A stretch of DNA of 32,657 nt from Candidatus Zhuqueibacterota bacterium (GTDB lineage Bacteria; Zhuqueibacterota; Zhuqueibacteria; Zhuqueibacterales; Zhuqueibacteraceae): the NCBI GenBank assembly GCA_022616415.1, contig JAKEEU010000142.1, positions 1-32,657 of the forward strand. Direction: 5' to 3'. Positions 22,779 through 31,854 of the stretch are shown piece after piece. A model generated the notes under the pieces. It saw nothing but the letters and a program-made list of their open reading frames with translations, did no database searches and was not told where the DNA came from. The position numbers were made by a program, and so were the translations under genes. Each line of letters opens with the position of its first letter. Within the stretch, counting starts at the first letter, position 1.

Positions 22779-24956
22779 GTGTTGGGAGAAATTGCACTGA
22801 AACCTTCCTTCAAAAAATTTTTTTTAGTGGTCGCCTTCTTTTCATTTTCCGGTTCCGTCGTCCTCGCTCAAGAAACTCACCCCCGACTTAAAGTTGGCTT
22901 GGCGCTCAGCGGTGGCGGCGCCAAGGGATTTGCCCATATCGGTGTGCTGAAAGTTTTGGAAGAAATCGGCATGCCGGTGGATTGCATAGCGGGTACGAGC
23001 ATGGGAAGCGTCATTGGCGGCCTGTACGCCATCGGCTACGCTCCTGATTCGCTCGCTGCGCTGGCGCGGCAAGAAGATTGGCCGGCCATTTTCAACGACA
23101 CGGCCACCAGGCGCGATCTGCCGATGGAAGAAAAACTTTGGGATGCGCGTTACATTGCGAGCTTTCCCATTCGCAAAGGCAATGTGCAATTGCCGATCGG
23201 TTTAATTGCCGGACAAAAGATCAGCGCCATACTCGCGCGCCTGACTTGGCCGGTGCATCACGTCTCCGATTTCAAAGAGTTGCCGATTCCCTTTGCTTGC
23301 GTCGCCACCGATCTGGAAAACGGCGAAGCCGTCACCTTGGATCATGGTTTTCTGCCGCAAGCGCTGCGCGCGAGCATTGCGATCCCGACGGTTTTTACGC
23401 CGGTCAAGCTGAACGGCCGCCTCTTGGTCGATGGCGGCGTCGTGCGAAATTTGCCTGCGGAAGATGTGCGGCGTTTGGGCGCGGACATCGTGATCGGCGT
23501 CGATGTGGGAGCGCCTTTGTCGCCGGCGGAAAAACTCACGACATTTTTTAGCATCATCGACCAATCGATGAGTTTTCGCGGCGCCGAGATCAACGCCAAA
23601 CAGCGCCAGCTTTGCGATATTCTCATCACACCCGACATGACCGGACTAACCGTCGCGAGTTTTGATCGCGCCGATACGTTGATCGCACGCGGAGAAATGG
23701 CGGCGCGGCGCCTGTTGCCTCGGTTGCGTGCACTGGCCGATTCGCTCCAGCGCTTTTCGCGCCGGCAATACGAATACACCATTCCGCGCATAGATTCGAT
23801 CTATATTCAAGACCTTACCCTCGTCGGATTGCGCGACGTCTCCCGCCGCCTCGTGCTGGCCGAGCTGGGCTTGATTCCGCCGTGTTGGGCAGCCACCAAA
23901 GAATTGGAAAAAGCGGTCGCGCGGGTTTATGGCTCGCAATTTTTCGAGCGCGTGACTTACCGGCTCGAACCGGTAGGGGCGGGAACCAAAATGATTGTGG
24001 AGGTGATTGAAAAAAACGCCGATATTTTCCGCTTCGGCTTGCGCTACGACAGCAACGCGAAAGCCGCGCTTCTGCTCAATACGACTTTTCGCAATCGCGC
24101 CGAGCACGGCTCGGTTTTGATTTTTGATTTGAAGCTGGGAGAGCAGCTTCAATTCGATTCGCAGTATTTTATTCATTTGGGTCTGCGGCCGCGCCTCGGC
24201 TTGCGGGGGCGCGCCAACTATTCCAGAACTTCGATCGAGATTTATGAGCAGCGCCGCCGCATCGCCAGCTTGCGCCTGCGTTCAACTTTTTTGGAAGCTT
24301 TCTTTGGCTCCATTTTTTCTCATGCGGTCGTTTCGGGCCTCGGCTTGAAGGGAGAGCTTGATCACTTTTCTCCGGAGATTGCGCCGCGGGCTTTTGCAGC
24401 GACGGATAAAAAATTTGCTTCGATCTTTGGATTGCTCTGGATCGACACGCTCGACCGTGCGGTGTTTCCAAGCCGCGGCCATTCCGTCTTTTTAACAAGC
24501 GAGGCTGGATACAAAAAGATCGGCGGCGATATGCAATTTATCCACCACTATTTAGACTGGCGGGGATTCTTCCTTGTGCATCCGAGACTCTCATTGCTGA
24601 GCCGCTTGCAGTTCGGCAGCGCCCACAAATCCGGCTTGCCTCTGCACTATCAATTTTTTCTCGGCGGTGTGGATTCGTTTGTGGGATTGCGGCCACAAGA
24701 GCTGGCCGGAAAAAATCTGCAAGCTATGCAGCTTGGTTTGCAGTATGAAATCCTTCCACACCGTTTCGTGCTTTGGCGCTGGAATATCGGCAACACGTTT
24801 GATAAATGGCAAGTGCGTTTTAACCGGCAACGCTTTGTCACCGGAACTGCTCTCACCGTTGGCGCACCAACACTCATTGGCCCCATCGAGCTTACCGTGA
24901 TGGGCGGCAGCCAGCATCGATTGCTGGCGCACCTGAATATCGGTTATAAATTTTAA
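22779..24956 (+). CDS. Patatin-like phospholipase fused to POTRA and outer-membrane barrel (type Vd autotransporter, PlpD-like)
   Basis: A signal peptide (FFLVVAFFSFSGSVVLAQ) is followed by a patatin domain. It has the oxyanion motif GGGAKG (45-50), the nucleophile GTSMG (Ser74) and the catalytic Asp218 in DGG. After residue 340 comes a POTRA-like segment (YIQDLTLVGLRDVSRR, then VYGSQFFERVTYRLEP) and a 16-strand-type barrel that ends in an aromatic, GYKF. Length (725 residues) and order match PlpD-type proteins, where the phospholipase domain is delivered to the cell surface. The start is uncertain: GTG 22779, TTG 22782 or a codon nearer the signal peptide, because no clear ribosome-binding site is visible. 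It ends 12 bases before the ATPase gene, so the two are likely one transcript. Confidence 0.9.
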   Translation: MLGEIALKPSFKKFFLVVAFFSFSGSVVLAQETHPRLKVGLALSGGGAKGFAHIGVLKVLEEIGMPVDCIAGTSMGSVIGGLYAIGYAPDSLAALARQEDWPAIFNDTATRRDLPMEEKLWDARYIASFPIRKGNVQLPIGLIAGQKISAILARLTWPVHHVSDFKELPIPFACVATDLENGEAVTLDHGFLPQALRASIAIPTVFTPVKLNGRLLVDGGVVRNLPAEDVRRLGADIVIGVDVGAPLSPAEKLTTFFSIIDQSMSFRGAEINAKQRQLCDILITPDMTGLTVASFDRADTLIARGEMAARRLLPRLRALADSLQRFSRRQYEYTIPRIDSIYIQDLTLVGLRDVSRRLVLAELGLIPPCWAATKELEKAVARVYGSQFFERVTYRLEPVGAGTKMIVEVIEKNADIFRFGLRYDSNAKAALLLNTTFRNRAEHGSVLIFDLKLGEQLQFDSQYFIHLGLRPRLGLRGRANYSRTSIEIYEQRRRIASLRLRSTFLEAFFGSIFSHAVVSGLGLKGELDHFSPEIAPRAFAATDKKFASIFGLLWIDTLDRAVFPSRGHSVFLTSEAGYKKIGGDMQFIHHYLDWRGFFLVHPRLSLLSRLQFGSAHKSGLPLHYQFFLGGVDSFVGLRPQELAGKNLQAMQLGLQYEILPHRFVLWRWNIGNTFDKWQVRFNRQRFVTGTALTVGAPTLIGPIELTVMGGSQHRLLAHLNIGYKF

Positions 24957-24968
24957 GCAAAAGGTGAC

Positions 24969-27746
24969 ATGAACAACTGGCATCAAATAGACCTCGCAGA
25001 AGTTCTGAATCAACTCGGCACCGAGGCGACCGCCGGCCTGAACGCAGCGGAAGCTAAACGCCGTTTGGCAGGACACGGCCTCAATGAACTTGTCGAGCGC
25101 GGCCTCAAAAGTCCGTGGCGGATTTTGTGGGAACAGTTGACTTCGATCATGGTGGTCATTTTGATCATCGCTGCTGCCGCCTCGATGATTCTGCGCGATT
25201 ATGAAGATGCGGCGGCCATTTTGGTCATCGTTATACTCAACGCGCTTTTGGGGGTTCGGCAGGAGTATCAGGCGGAGCAAGCGATAGCCGCGCTGAAGAA
25301 ACTGGCGGTGCCAAATGTCAAAGTCCGTCGCGACGGTCACGTGCAGGAGATTTCCGCGCGCGAGCTTGTGCCGGGTGACGTTGTGATATTGGAGGCAGGA
25401 AATTTGGTGCCGGCAGATTGCCGGGTGTTGGAGAGTGCTGAGTTGCGCATACAAGAAGCGACCTTGACCGGCGAATCGGAGGCAGTGGAAAAACATTCGC
25501 GTGTGCTGGCGGAGGCGAATTTGCCGCTCGGTGACCGGCGCAATATGGCGTACATGGGAACGGTCGTCAGCTATGGGCGTGGTCAAGCCGTCGTCACGGC
25601 AACCGGAATGAAAACCGAGTTGGGAAGCATCGCAGAGATGATTCAAACCGTGCCGCAAGAACCGACGCCGATGCAGCGACGGCTGAGCCAGCTTGGCCGG
25701 ATAATGGCTGGCGTCGCCCTCGCGCTCGTCGGCGTGATTTTCATTCTCGGTTTATTTCGTGGAGATGACTTGAAACTGTTGTTTCTGACCGGCGTGAGCA
25801 TGGCCGTCGCCGCGGTGCCCGAAGGTTTGCCGGCGGTAGTGACCATTGCGTTGGCCCTTGGCGCGCAGCGCATGCTCAAACGCTGGGCGCTCATCCGCAA
25901 ACTGCCGGCGGTCGAAACACTCGGCTCCGTCACCGTTATTTGCTCCGACAAGACCGGCACCCTCACCGAGAATCGCATGACCGTCACCGTCGTTGATATT
26001 GCCAATCACGAAGTCAAAATAACGGAAGAGCTGCGCCGGCCCAGACTCGTTGCAACTCCGAATGACGAGCAGATTGCGAAGCTGCGGGAGCAACCGGCTT
26101 TGGCTTTGATGGCGGCAGGCGGCACCCTCTGCAATGATGCTTTGTTGGAAATCAAAAACGCGCAAACGGGCGATTACCAGATCATTGGCGATCCCACCGA
26201 AGGCGCCCTGCTCATGCTCACCGCGCGGCTGGGAATTTCGAAGGGTGAGCTGACAAATATTTTTCCGCGCATCGCGGAGGCGCCGTTCGATTCCGAGCGC
26301 AAGCGCATGACCACTGTTCACAAAATCGTCGAGCTTGAAACGAAGAGCGCGGAGCCTGCACAGGAAACGGTTCTCCGCTTTGCCCGCCCCACGCTTCACG
26401 CTCTACACTCTGCAACCAATGCGCCTTACATTGCTTTCACCAAAGGCGCGGTGGATGGTTTGTTGGAAATCACCACCGCGGCGTGGGTCGATAAAAGCGT
26501 CGAGCCGCTTAGCGAAATGTGGCGGCAGCGCATCATCAAGGATAATGAGCGTTTGGCCAAAAACGGCATGCGCGTTCTTGGCATCGCGTTCCGGCCTGTG
26601 CAGCCGCAGGAGATTGATGGGCGCAGCGAAAACTTCGAACGCGACTTGATCTTCGTCGGGATGGTGGGCATGATCGATCCCGCGCGGCCCGAAGTGAAGG
26701 ACGCCGTCTCGACTTGCAAACGCGCCGGTATCCGGCCGGTGATGATAACCGGCGATCATCCGCTTACGGCGCAATACATCGCCCGTGATTTAGGCATTGC
26801 GGTGGACGATCACGCGCTCACCGGCCAAGATCTCGCCCGCATGCCGATTGCGGAATTGGAAGCCGTTGTTGAAAAGGTTTCAGTTTATGCGCGGGTTTCG
26901 CCGGAACACAAGCTGAAGATCGTACAAGCGCTGCAAAATCGCGGGCACATCGTGGCGATGACCGGCGATGGCGTGAACGATGCACCGGCCTTAAAGAAAG
27001 CAGACATCGGCGTGGCCATGGGCATCACCGGCACCGATGTTTCCAAAGAGGCCGCGGATATGGTTCTGCAAGACGACAACTTCGCCACCATCGTTGCCGC
27101 CGTCGAACAGGGGCGCGTCATCTACGATAACATCCGAAAATTTATCAAATATATTTTGGCGAGCAACTTCGGCGAAATCTTGGTGATGCTGCTCGCGCCT
27201 TTCTTCGGCATGCCCTTGCCTTTGCTGCCGCTGCAAATCTTGTGGATCAATCTCGTAACCGATGGCCTGCCGGGCCTGGCGTTAAGTGTGGAGCCGGCCG
27301 AACGCGATACCATGCGACGCCCGCCATATCCACCCGCGGAGAGCATCTTTGGCCGTGGGATGGGCCGGCAAATTATTTTCGGCGGCCTGGTGATGGGCCT
27401 GGTATCACTCGGCGTTGGCTATTGGTATTGGCGCAACGGTGACAGCGGCTGGCAAACGATGGTATTCGCCACGCTCACCTTCGCGCAGATGGCGAACGTT
27501 CTGGCCATTCGCGCCGAGCGCGCTTCGCTCTTTAGCATCGCCCTGTTGTCAAACAAGCCGCTTCTCGGCGCCGTGATCCTGACTTTTGTGCTGCAGCTTG
27601 CGGTGATATACGTGCCCTTTTTGAAAAAACTATTTGCTACGACTGCCCTATCAGCAACTGATTTGGCGCTGAGTTTGGCGTTGAGCACTTTCGTCTTCTT
27701 TGGCGTGGAGTTGCAGAAATGGCTGATTCGTCGCCGTACCGCGTAA
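24969..27746 (+). CDS. P-type cation-transporting ATPase (Ca2+-type, P2A)
   Basis: This 925-residue protein has all the P-type landmarks: the actuator motif TLTGESEAV, phosphorylation site DKTGTLTEN (Asp327), KGAVDGLLE in the nucleotide domain, [10 protein letters not shown] and the hinge [19 protein letters not shown]. Transmembrane helix 4 reads [16 protein letters not shown] and helix 6 contains [13 protein letters not shown], the pattern of Ca2+ (SERCA/PMR1-like) pumps. It should export Ca2+ or Mn2+ from the cytoplasm using ATP. The ATG at 24969 has AAAGGTG upstream and lies 12 bases after the patatin gene. Patatins are often Ca-responsive, but any functional link is speculative. Confidence 0.94.
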   Translation: MNNWHQIDLAEVLNQLGTEATAGLNAAEAKRRLAGHGLNELVERGLKSPWRILWEQLTSIMVVILIIAAAASMILRDYEDAAAILVIVILNALLGVRQEYQAEQAIAALKKLAVPNVKVRRDGHVQEISARELVPGDVVILEAGNLVPADCRVLESAELRIQEATLTGESEAVEKHSRVLAEANLPLGDRRNMAYMGTVVSYGRGQAVVTATGMKTELGSIAEMIQTVPQEPTPMQRRLSQLGRIMAGVALALVGVIFILGLFRGDDLKLLFLTGVSMAVAAVPEGLPAVVTIALALGAQRMLKRWALIRKLPAVETLGSVTVICSDKTGTLTENRMTVTVVDIANHEVKITEELRRPRLVATPNDEQIAKLREQPALALMAAGGTLCNDALLEIKNAQTGDYQIIGDPTEGALLMLTARLGISKGELTNIFPRIAEAPFDSERKRMTTVHKIVELETKSAEPAQETVLRFARPTLHALHSATNAPYIAFTKGAVDGLLEITTAAWVDKSVEPLSEMWRQRIIKDNERLAKNGMRVLGIAFRPVQPQEIDGRSENFERDLIFVGMVGMIDPARPEVKDAVSTCKRAGIRPVMITGDHPLTAQYIARDLGIAVDDHALTGQDLARMPIAELEAVVEKVSVYARVSPEHKLKIVQALQNRGHIVAMTGDGVNDAPALKKADIGVAMGITGTDVSKEAADMVLQDDNFATIVAAVEQGRVIYDNIRKFIKYILASNFGEILVMLLAPFFGMPLPLLPLQILWINLVTDGLPGLALSVEPAERDTMRRPPYPPAESIFGRGMGRQIIFGGLVMGLVSLGVGYWYWRNGDSGWQTMVFATLTFAQMANVLAIRAERASLFSIALLSNKPLLGAVILTFVLQLAVIYVPFLKKLFATTALSATDLALSLALSTFVFFGVELQKWLIRRRTA

Positions 27747-27796
27747 ATTGAAAACGCCTCGGAAAATTTTAGTTGGCAAAATTTATCCCACCAGGC

Positions 27797-27826
27797 TTGA
27801 CATCTTCATTATTAATTTCTTATATT
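27797..27826 (+). promoter_or_regulatory. Consensus promoter of mlaE
   Basis: TTGACA (27797-27802), an 18-base spacer and TATATT (27821-27826). The predicted start site, near 27833, is within a couple of bases of the mlaE ATG (27835), so the mRNA would be leaderless. Confidence 0.75.
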
Positions 27827-27834
27827 AAATCATC

Positions 27835-28593
27835 ATGAACGCGGTGGTCAAACTCTTTGAGGGCATCTCGCTCTATTTTTTGTTTGTCGGGCGCTTTCTC
27901 AGCAACTTGTTCAAACCGCCTTTTGAATGGATGGAAACGGGCCGGCAAATGCACGAAATCGGCGCCAAATCGATTTTGCTCGTCGGCGTGGCTGGCGCGG
28001 CGATCGGCATGGTGCTGGCGATGCAAACCAGCAGCACACTGGCGCGCTTCGGCGGCCAGGCGCTTTTGCCGAGCATGATCGCCGTCGCGGTGTTGCGCGA
28101 GATCGGCCCGATCATCACGGCGTTGGTGGTTTCCGGCCGCGTTGGCGCGGGCATCGGCGCCGAATTGGGTTCCATGCGCGTCACCGAGCAAATCGATGCG
28201 ATGGAAGTGGCGGCGCTCAACCCGTTTCGATTTCTCGTGGCCACCCGCATTCTCGCGTGCATGCTCATGCTGCCGATACTCACGGCGTATGCGGATTTTC
28301 TGGCATTGGTCGGCGGCTACTTCGCCATGAGCCTCGAGCGCAGCATGTCCTTCAAATTATATTTCGACTCGGCGACACGCTTTCTCAACCTCCAAACTTT
28401 GATTCCCGCGCTCGGCAAAACCGTTGTCTTCGGTTTCATCATCGGCTCGATTGCCTGCTATCTCGGCTATAACGCCACCGGCGGCACTTCCGGCGTGGGC
28501 AAGAACACCATGATCTCGGTGGTTTTGTCATCGCTGCTCATCATCGTCGCCGACGTGGTTTTGGTGAAGCTGACGGTGATTCTGTTTGGGTGA
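27835..28593 (+). CDS. mlaE: MlaE-family ABC transporter permease
   Basis: This 252-residue permease has the MlaE/YrbE core: an N-terminal interfacial helix, then SILLVGVAGAAIGMVLAMQT, the loop REIGPIITALVVSGRVGAGIGAELG region and the coupling helix MRVTEQIDAMEVAALNP. C-terminal helices follow (VVLSSLLIIVADVVL). It forms the inner-membrane core of a phospholipid transporter between inner and outer membranes. It is first in the order mlaE, mlaF, mlaD, which is split by a hairpin repeat after this gene. The likely promoter is leaderless and there is no ribosome-binding site in front of the ATG. Confidence 0.95.
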   Translation: MNAVVKLFEGISLYFLFVGRFLSNLFKPPFEWMETGRQMHEIGAKSILLVGVAGAAIGMVLAMQTSSTLARFGGQALLPSMIAVAVLREIGPIITALVVSGRVGAGIGAELGSMRVTEQIDAMEVAALNPFRFLVATRILACMLMLPILTAYADFLALVGGYFAMSLERSMSFKLYFDSATRFLNLQTLIPALGKTVVFGFIIGSIACYLGYNATGGTSGVGKNTMISVVLSSLLIIVADVVLVKLTVILFG

Positions 28594-28633
28594 ATGGATG
28601 TAATTTCTCAGCGAAGCGTTGTCTCAAATCGAC

Positions 28634-28783
28634 AAAAAAAATTTTCCCAACGGATGCAAAAGCGACCAACGGATGAATTTATAAAATGCTAAAAAGCCTT
28701 GATTCCATTCAACGAGAAATCTTTTTGATCTCATTTCAGCTAATCCGTTGGTCGTTTTTTAATCCGTTGGGGGAAAAAATTTG
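28634..28783. repeat. Long inverted repeat with two CCAACGGAT boxes per arm, between mlaE and mlaF
   Basis: The left arm (28635-28676, CCCAACGGAT and ACCAACGGAT boxes) and right arm (28741-28782, ATCCGTTGG twice) are complementary over about 40 bases with few mismatches. A 60-base spacer lies between. Best-preserved copy of the family also seen at 9-47 and 22683-22747. Confidence 0.8.
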
Positions 28784-28801
28784 ATCTATAGTTGATATAC
28801 A

Positions 28802-29566
28802 ATGCTCTCGACAGTAAACAAAGCAATGATCACCATCTCCAATCTCCGCAAAACCTTTGGCAATCAAGAAATTTTGCGAGACATCAACCTGGTTGTTCCC
28901 AAAGGGCAAACGCACGTGATTCTCGGACGCAGCGGCAGCGGCAAAAGTGTGCTGTTCAAATGCGTGGTGGGTTTGATGCAGCCTGACGAGGGCAGCATAC
29001 AAATCGACGGCATCGAAGTGGTCGGGCTGCAGCAACCCCATCTCGATGCTTTGCGCCGGCGCATCGGCTACGTTTTTCAAAACGCGGCGCTGTACGATTC
29101 GATGACGGTGCGGGAAAACCTGGCGTTTCATTTAACGCGACATCTTCATTTGTCGGCCGATGAATGCGAGGAGATGATTCGAGAAAAATTGCAATTTGTC
29201 GGCATGGAAGTCGCCATTGACAAATATCCGTCGCAGCTTTCCGGCGGCATGCAAAAACGTGTTGGCTTGGCGCGCGCCCTCGTGTTGTTGCCGGAGATTA
29301 TGCTCTACGACGAGCCGACCACCGGCCTAGATCCCATCACTTCGGCGGAAATCGACGAGCTTATCGCGCGTTTGAAGCGTGAGACCGGCGTGACGGCGAT
29401 CAGCATCACCCACAGCGTGGAAAGCGCCTTTCGCACCGCCGACCAAATCGCCGTGCTGCACGCCGGCGAGATCGTTGCGACCGGCACGTTTGCCGAGCTG
29501 CTCAAAAACCGGCATCCGTTTGTGGAAAATTATTTTGCACATTTATCGATTAACGAATTGGTGTAA
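28802..29566 (+). CDS. mlaF: MlaF-family ABC transporter ATPase
   Basis: This 254-residue ATPase has Walker A GRSGSGKS, the Q-loop YVFQNAALYDSMTV, the ABC signature LSGGMQKRVGLARAL, Walker B IMLYDEPTTGLDP and the switch His in SITHSV. It powers the MlaE permease. The ATG at 28802 may not be the true start. A second in-frame ATG at 28826 (MITISNLRKTFG) gives the usual N-terminus, and neither has a clear ribosome-binding site. Being 208 bases after mlaE with a hairpin repeat between suggests either its own promoter (TATA-rich sequence at 28788-28800) or read-through. Confidence 0.95.
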   Translation: MLSTVNKAMITISNLRKTFGNQEILRDINLVVPKGQTHVILGRSGSGKSVLFKCVVGLMQPDEGSIQIDGIEVVGLQQPHLDALRRRIGYVFQNAALYDSMTVRENLAFHLTRHLHLSADECEEMIREKLQFVGMEVAIDKYPSQLSGGMQKRVGLARALVLLPEIMLYDEPTTGLDPITSAEIDELIARLKRETGVTAISITHSVESAFRTADQIAVLHAGEIVATGTFAELLKNRHPFVENYFAHLSINELV

Positions 29567-29614
29567 CCCCGATTTTGCATTATTTCTTTACGAAACAGCA
29601 AAGGAAAATCGGGG
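29567..29614 (+). terminator. 10-bp inverted repeat between mlaF and mlaD
   Basis: CCCCGATTTT (29567-29576) and AAAATCGGGG (29605-29614) pair perfectly around a 28-base loop, starting immediately after the mlaF stop. The sequence continues TTTGACTTTTATA. A partial terminator or an mRNA-stability hairpin. Confidence 0.5.
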
Positions 29615-29648
29615 TTTGACTTTTATATGGCAACATTAAGGTATAATC

Positions 29649-30842
29649 ATGAGGAAGAACCGTCTCTTTTGGCTGGGTTTGTTCATCACCGGCGGTCTGG
29701 CCTTGATCGTTTGGGGAATTTTTTTCCTGGGCAAAAAGGAAAAAATTTTTGAACAAACTTTTCATCTCTACGTCCCTTTTGAAAACGTCGTCGGTTTGCG
29801 CGCCGGCACCGCCGTGCGGCTTTCCGGCATCGACATCGGCGTCGTTGACAAAATCCGCTTGCCCGAAGCGCCAGGCGCAAAGGTGATCATCTCGCTGCGT
29901 CTCGATCAGGATGCGCAGCCTTTAATTAGAAAAGATGCGCACGCCGTGATTGAAACCGAGGGCCTCGTCGGCAGCAAAATCGTTTCGCTCAAAGGCAGCT
30001 CGCTCGCAGCGCCGCCGGTCGCGGACGGCGATTCGATTTACAGCCGCAGCCCCATCGATCTCAACGCCATTCTCGACACCTTTGACGAGACTTCGCGCTA
30101 CATGCAAGTGGTGACGCAGAGCCTGGAAGGCATCACTTCGCAGATCGGCGCCGGCAAAGGCACGATCGGCAAGCTGGTGTATGAAGAAGAATTTTACAAC
30201 AAGCTCATTTCCATGGCTCGGCACAGCGACTCCATCTCTGCCGCCATCTTCAGAGAAACCGGCAGACTCGGCCACATCATTACGCAAGTATCCGCCTCCA
30301 CTGATTCATTCATCAACAGAGTGCGGGAAGGCAAAGGCACGTTGGGTGCGTTGATCTACAAAGACGATCTCCATGACTACGCTTTGTCCAGCATCGGTAG
30401 TATTCGAGATTCCTTGCAGGGGTTGATCGGCGAAATGCGCCACGGCGACGGGTTGATCGGCAAGGCCGTTTCCGACGAGGCGCTGGCAGGCCAGCTCGAT
30501 TCGTCTCTCTATCGCCTGGCCCAACTGAACGACGAGTTGACTGACATCAGCAAAATCGCTCGCGCTGGCGCGCTCGGTTTTGCCGAGAATATGGAAGCGC
30601 TCAAACACAACTGGCTCTTCAAAGGCTATTTTGAGCGCCTCGGCTTTTGGAACCGCGCTGAGTTTGAAAAATATTATGCGCAGCGCAAGCACGAACTGCA
30701 CGAACACGAAGCCCGCCTGAAAGAACAGGACAAAAACTTGCAAGCGCAAATCAAACAGGTGCAACAAATCCGGAAGCTCCTGAATCAACGCCAACAGCAG
30801 GTGGAAAAGCTGGAGCAGGAAAGACCACCAGAGAAACAGTGA
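29649..30842 (+). CDS. mlaD: MlaD-like MCE-domain periplasmic lipid-binding protein
   Basis: This 397-residue protein has an N-terminal membrane anchor (FWLGLFITGGLALIVWGIFF). One MCE domain follows (FENVVGLRAGTAVRLSGIDI through EGLVGSKIVSLKG, about residues 38-117). A long helical part repeats GKGTIGKLVYEEEFY and GKGTLGALIYKDDLH, typical of longer MCE proteins. It ends in a charged coiled coil (from about residue 340). MCE rings bind phospholipids between MlaFE and the outer membrane. It follows mlaF by 82 bases. AAGG (29637-29640 region) sits seven to eight bases before the ATG. MlaC and MlaA homologues are not in the window. Confidence 0.92.
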   Translation: MRKNRLFWLGLFITGGLALIVWGIFFLGKKEKIFEQTFHLYVPFENVVGLRAGTAVRLSGIDIGVVDKIRLPEAPGAKVIISLRLDQDAQPLIRKDAHAVIETEGLVGSKIVSLKGSSLAAPPVADGDSIYSRSPIDLNAILDTFDETSRYMQVVTQSLEGITSQIGAGKGTIGKLVYEEEFYNKLISMARHSDSISAAIFRETGRLGHIITQVSASTDSFINRVREGKGTLGALIYKDDLHDYALSSIGSIRDSLQGLIGEMRHGDGLIGKAVSDEALAGQLDSSLYRLAQLNDELTDISKIARAGALGFAENMEALKHNWLFKGYFERLGFWNRAEFEKYYAQRKHELHEHEARLKEQDKNLQAQIKQVQQIRKLLNQRQQQVEKLEQERPPEKQ

Positions 30843-30952
30843 GCCGAACAACCTCCGTAAGTGAAAATTCTCAGGAATAGCAGACACGAGAGCAGATGTT
30901 ATTCAGTAAAGCGAAATAAGCTCTGTTCGATAAAAAATTTACAGAGGTTGTG

Positions 30953-31849
30953 ATGAATCGACGCGCAATGGTGCTTTGCTGTATCTTCATTTTAGCCGCT
31001 TGGCAGCCGGCAAGATCCGGAGCTTGGACGCAGAAGAAAAACGGTTATTATTTAAAATTCTCCGTCAATTATCTTACCACTGATAAAGAGCGCAATTTTA
31101 CCGGCCAGAAATTCCCTATCTTTCACGAGCGCTTGAATTTCACCGATGCCACTTTCCTGGATGCAAATGCAACGCTTTATTTTGAGTATGGTCTCGCCAG
31201 CAACCTGACAGTTATCGCGAACCTCCCATTCAAGTCACTGCGCGCCGAGCGCACCGAGCTGGGTGCGCCATATTTTGAGTCACGCCGGGTTTCAACAACG
31301 ACGGTGGGATTCGGCGATCTCACGCTTGCCGCGCGCTATCCGCTTTTGGCGTCGCCCTTTGTTGCATCGATTCAGAGCGGCGTTCGTCTCCCGCTGGGAT
31401 ACGATCAAAATCCCAACGATGGTGGCCCGCCTTTGGGCAGCGGTGAAGTCGATGCGGAAGGACATTTGCTGGTGGGCACGAGCTTATACCCATTTTATGT
31501 GACCGGCAGCATCGGCTATCGTCGCCGCGGCGGCGTTTATCACGACGAAATCGTTTATGCGGGGGAAATCGGTTTGCAAAAAGGCCGGTGGCTGCTAAAA
31601 ATTGTAACAGAGGGAATCGAGAATACGACCGCGCCACAGGACATTGTCGGAACGCCGGTGATCACGCCCATCCCCGGCGGACAATACACGGTCATTATTG
31701 GCGATCAAAATGTGACCAAAATCAGCCCGAGTTTTGCGTTTCAGCTCAAACCAGGGCTGGCGATCAATGGCGAGTTGTTCCACATCGTTGCCGGAAAAAA
31801 TACCGTCAGCGGAACGACGTTTTCCCTTGGGGTGGTTTTGACGCGATAA
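30953..31849 (+). CDS. Putative outer-membrane beta-barrel protein
   Basis: A signal peptide (MVLCCIFILAAWQPARSGA) is followed by alternating beta-strands with aromatic girdle residues (GYYLKFSVNYLTT, ATLYFEYGLASNLTVIANLPF, VGFGDLTLAARYPLL, SGVRLPLGY). The protein ends in the strand FSLGVVLTR. The pattern is that of PF13557-type 'transporter' or alpha-amylase-like outer-membrane proteins of about 300 residues. The ATG at 30953 has AGAGG five bases upstream; a GTG at 30950 is the alternative. It lies 110 bases after mlaD in the same direction, so it might be the outer-membrane partner of the Mla system, but that is inference. Confidence 0.78.
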   Translation: MNRRAMVLCCIFILAAWQPARSGAWTQKKNGYYLKFSVNYLTTDKERNFTGQKFPIFHERLNFTDATFLDANATLYFEYGLASNLTVIANLPFKSLRAERTELGAPYFESRRVSTTTVGFGDLTLAARYPLLASPFVASIQSGVRLPLGYDQNPNDGGPPLGSGEVDAEGHLLVGTSLYPFYVTGSIGYRRRGGVYHDEIVYAGEIGLQKGRWLLKIVTEGIENTTAPQDIVGTPVITPIPGGQYTVIIGDQNVTKISPSFAFQLKPGLAINGELFHIVAGKNTVSGTTFSLGVVLTR

Positions 31850-31854
31850 GCCGA

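Noticed and set aside
24591..25658. Minus-strand open frame of 355 codons across the patatin/ATPase boundary
   Set aside because: It crosses two confidently assigned genes in antisense.
29616..29647. TTGACT...TATAAT promoter for mlaD
   Set aside because: The spacer is 20 bases and TATAAT ends one base before the ATG, so the transcript would start inside the gene.
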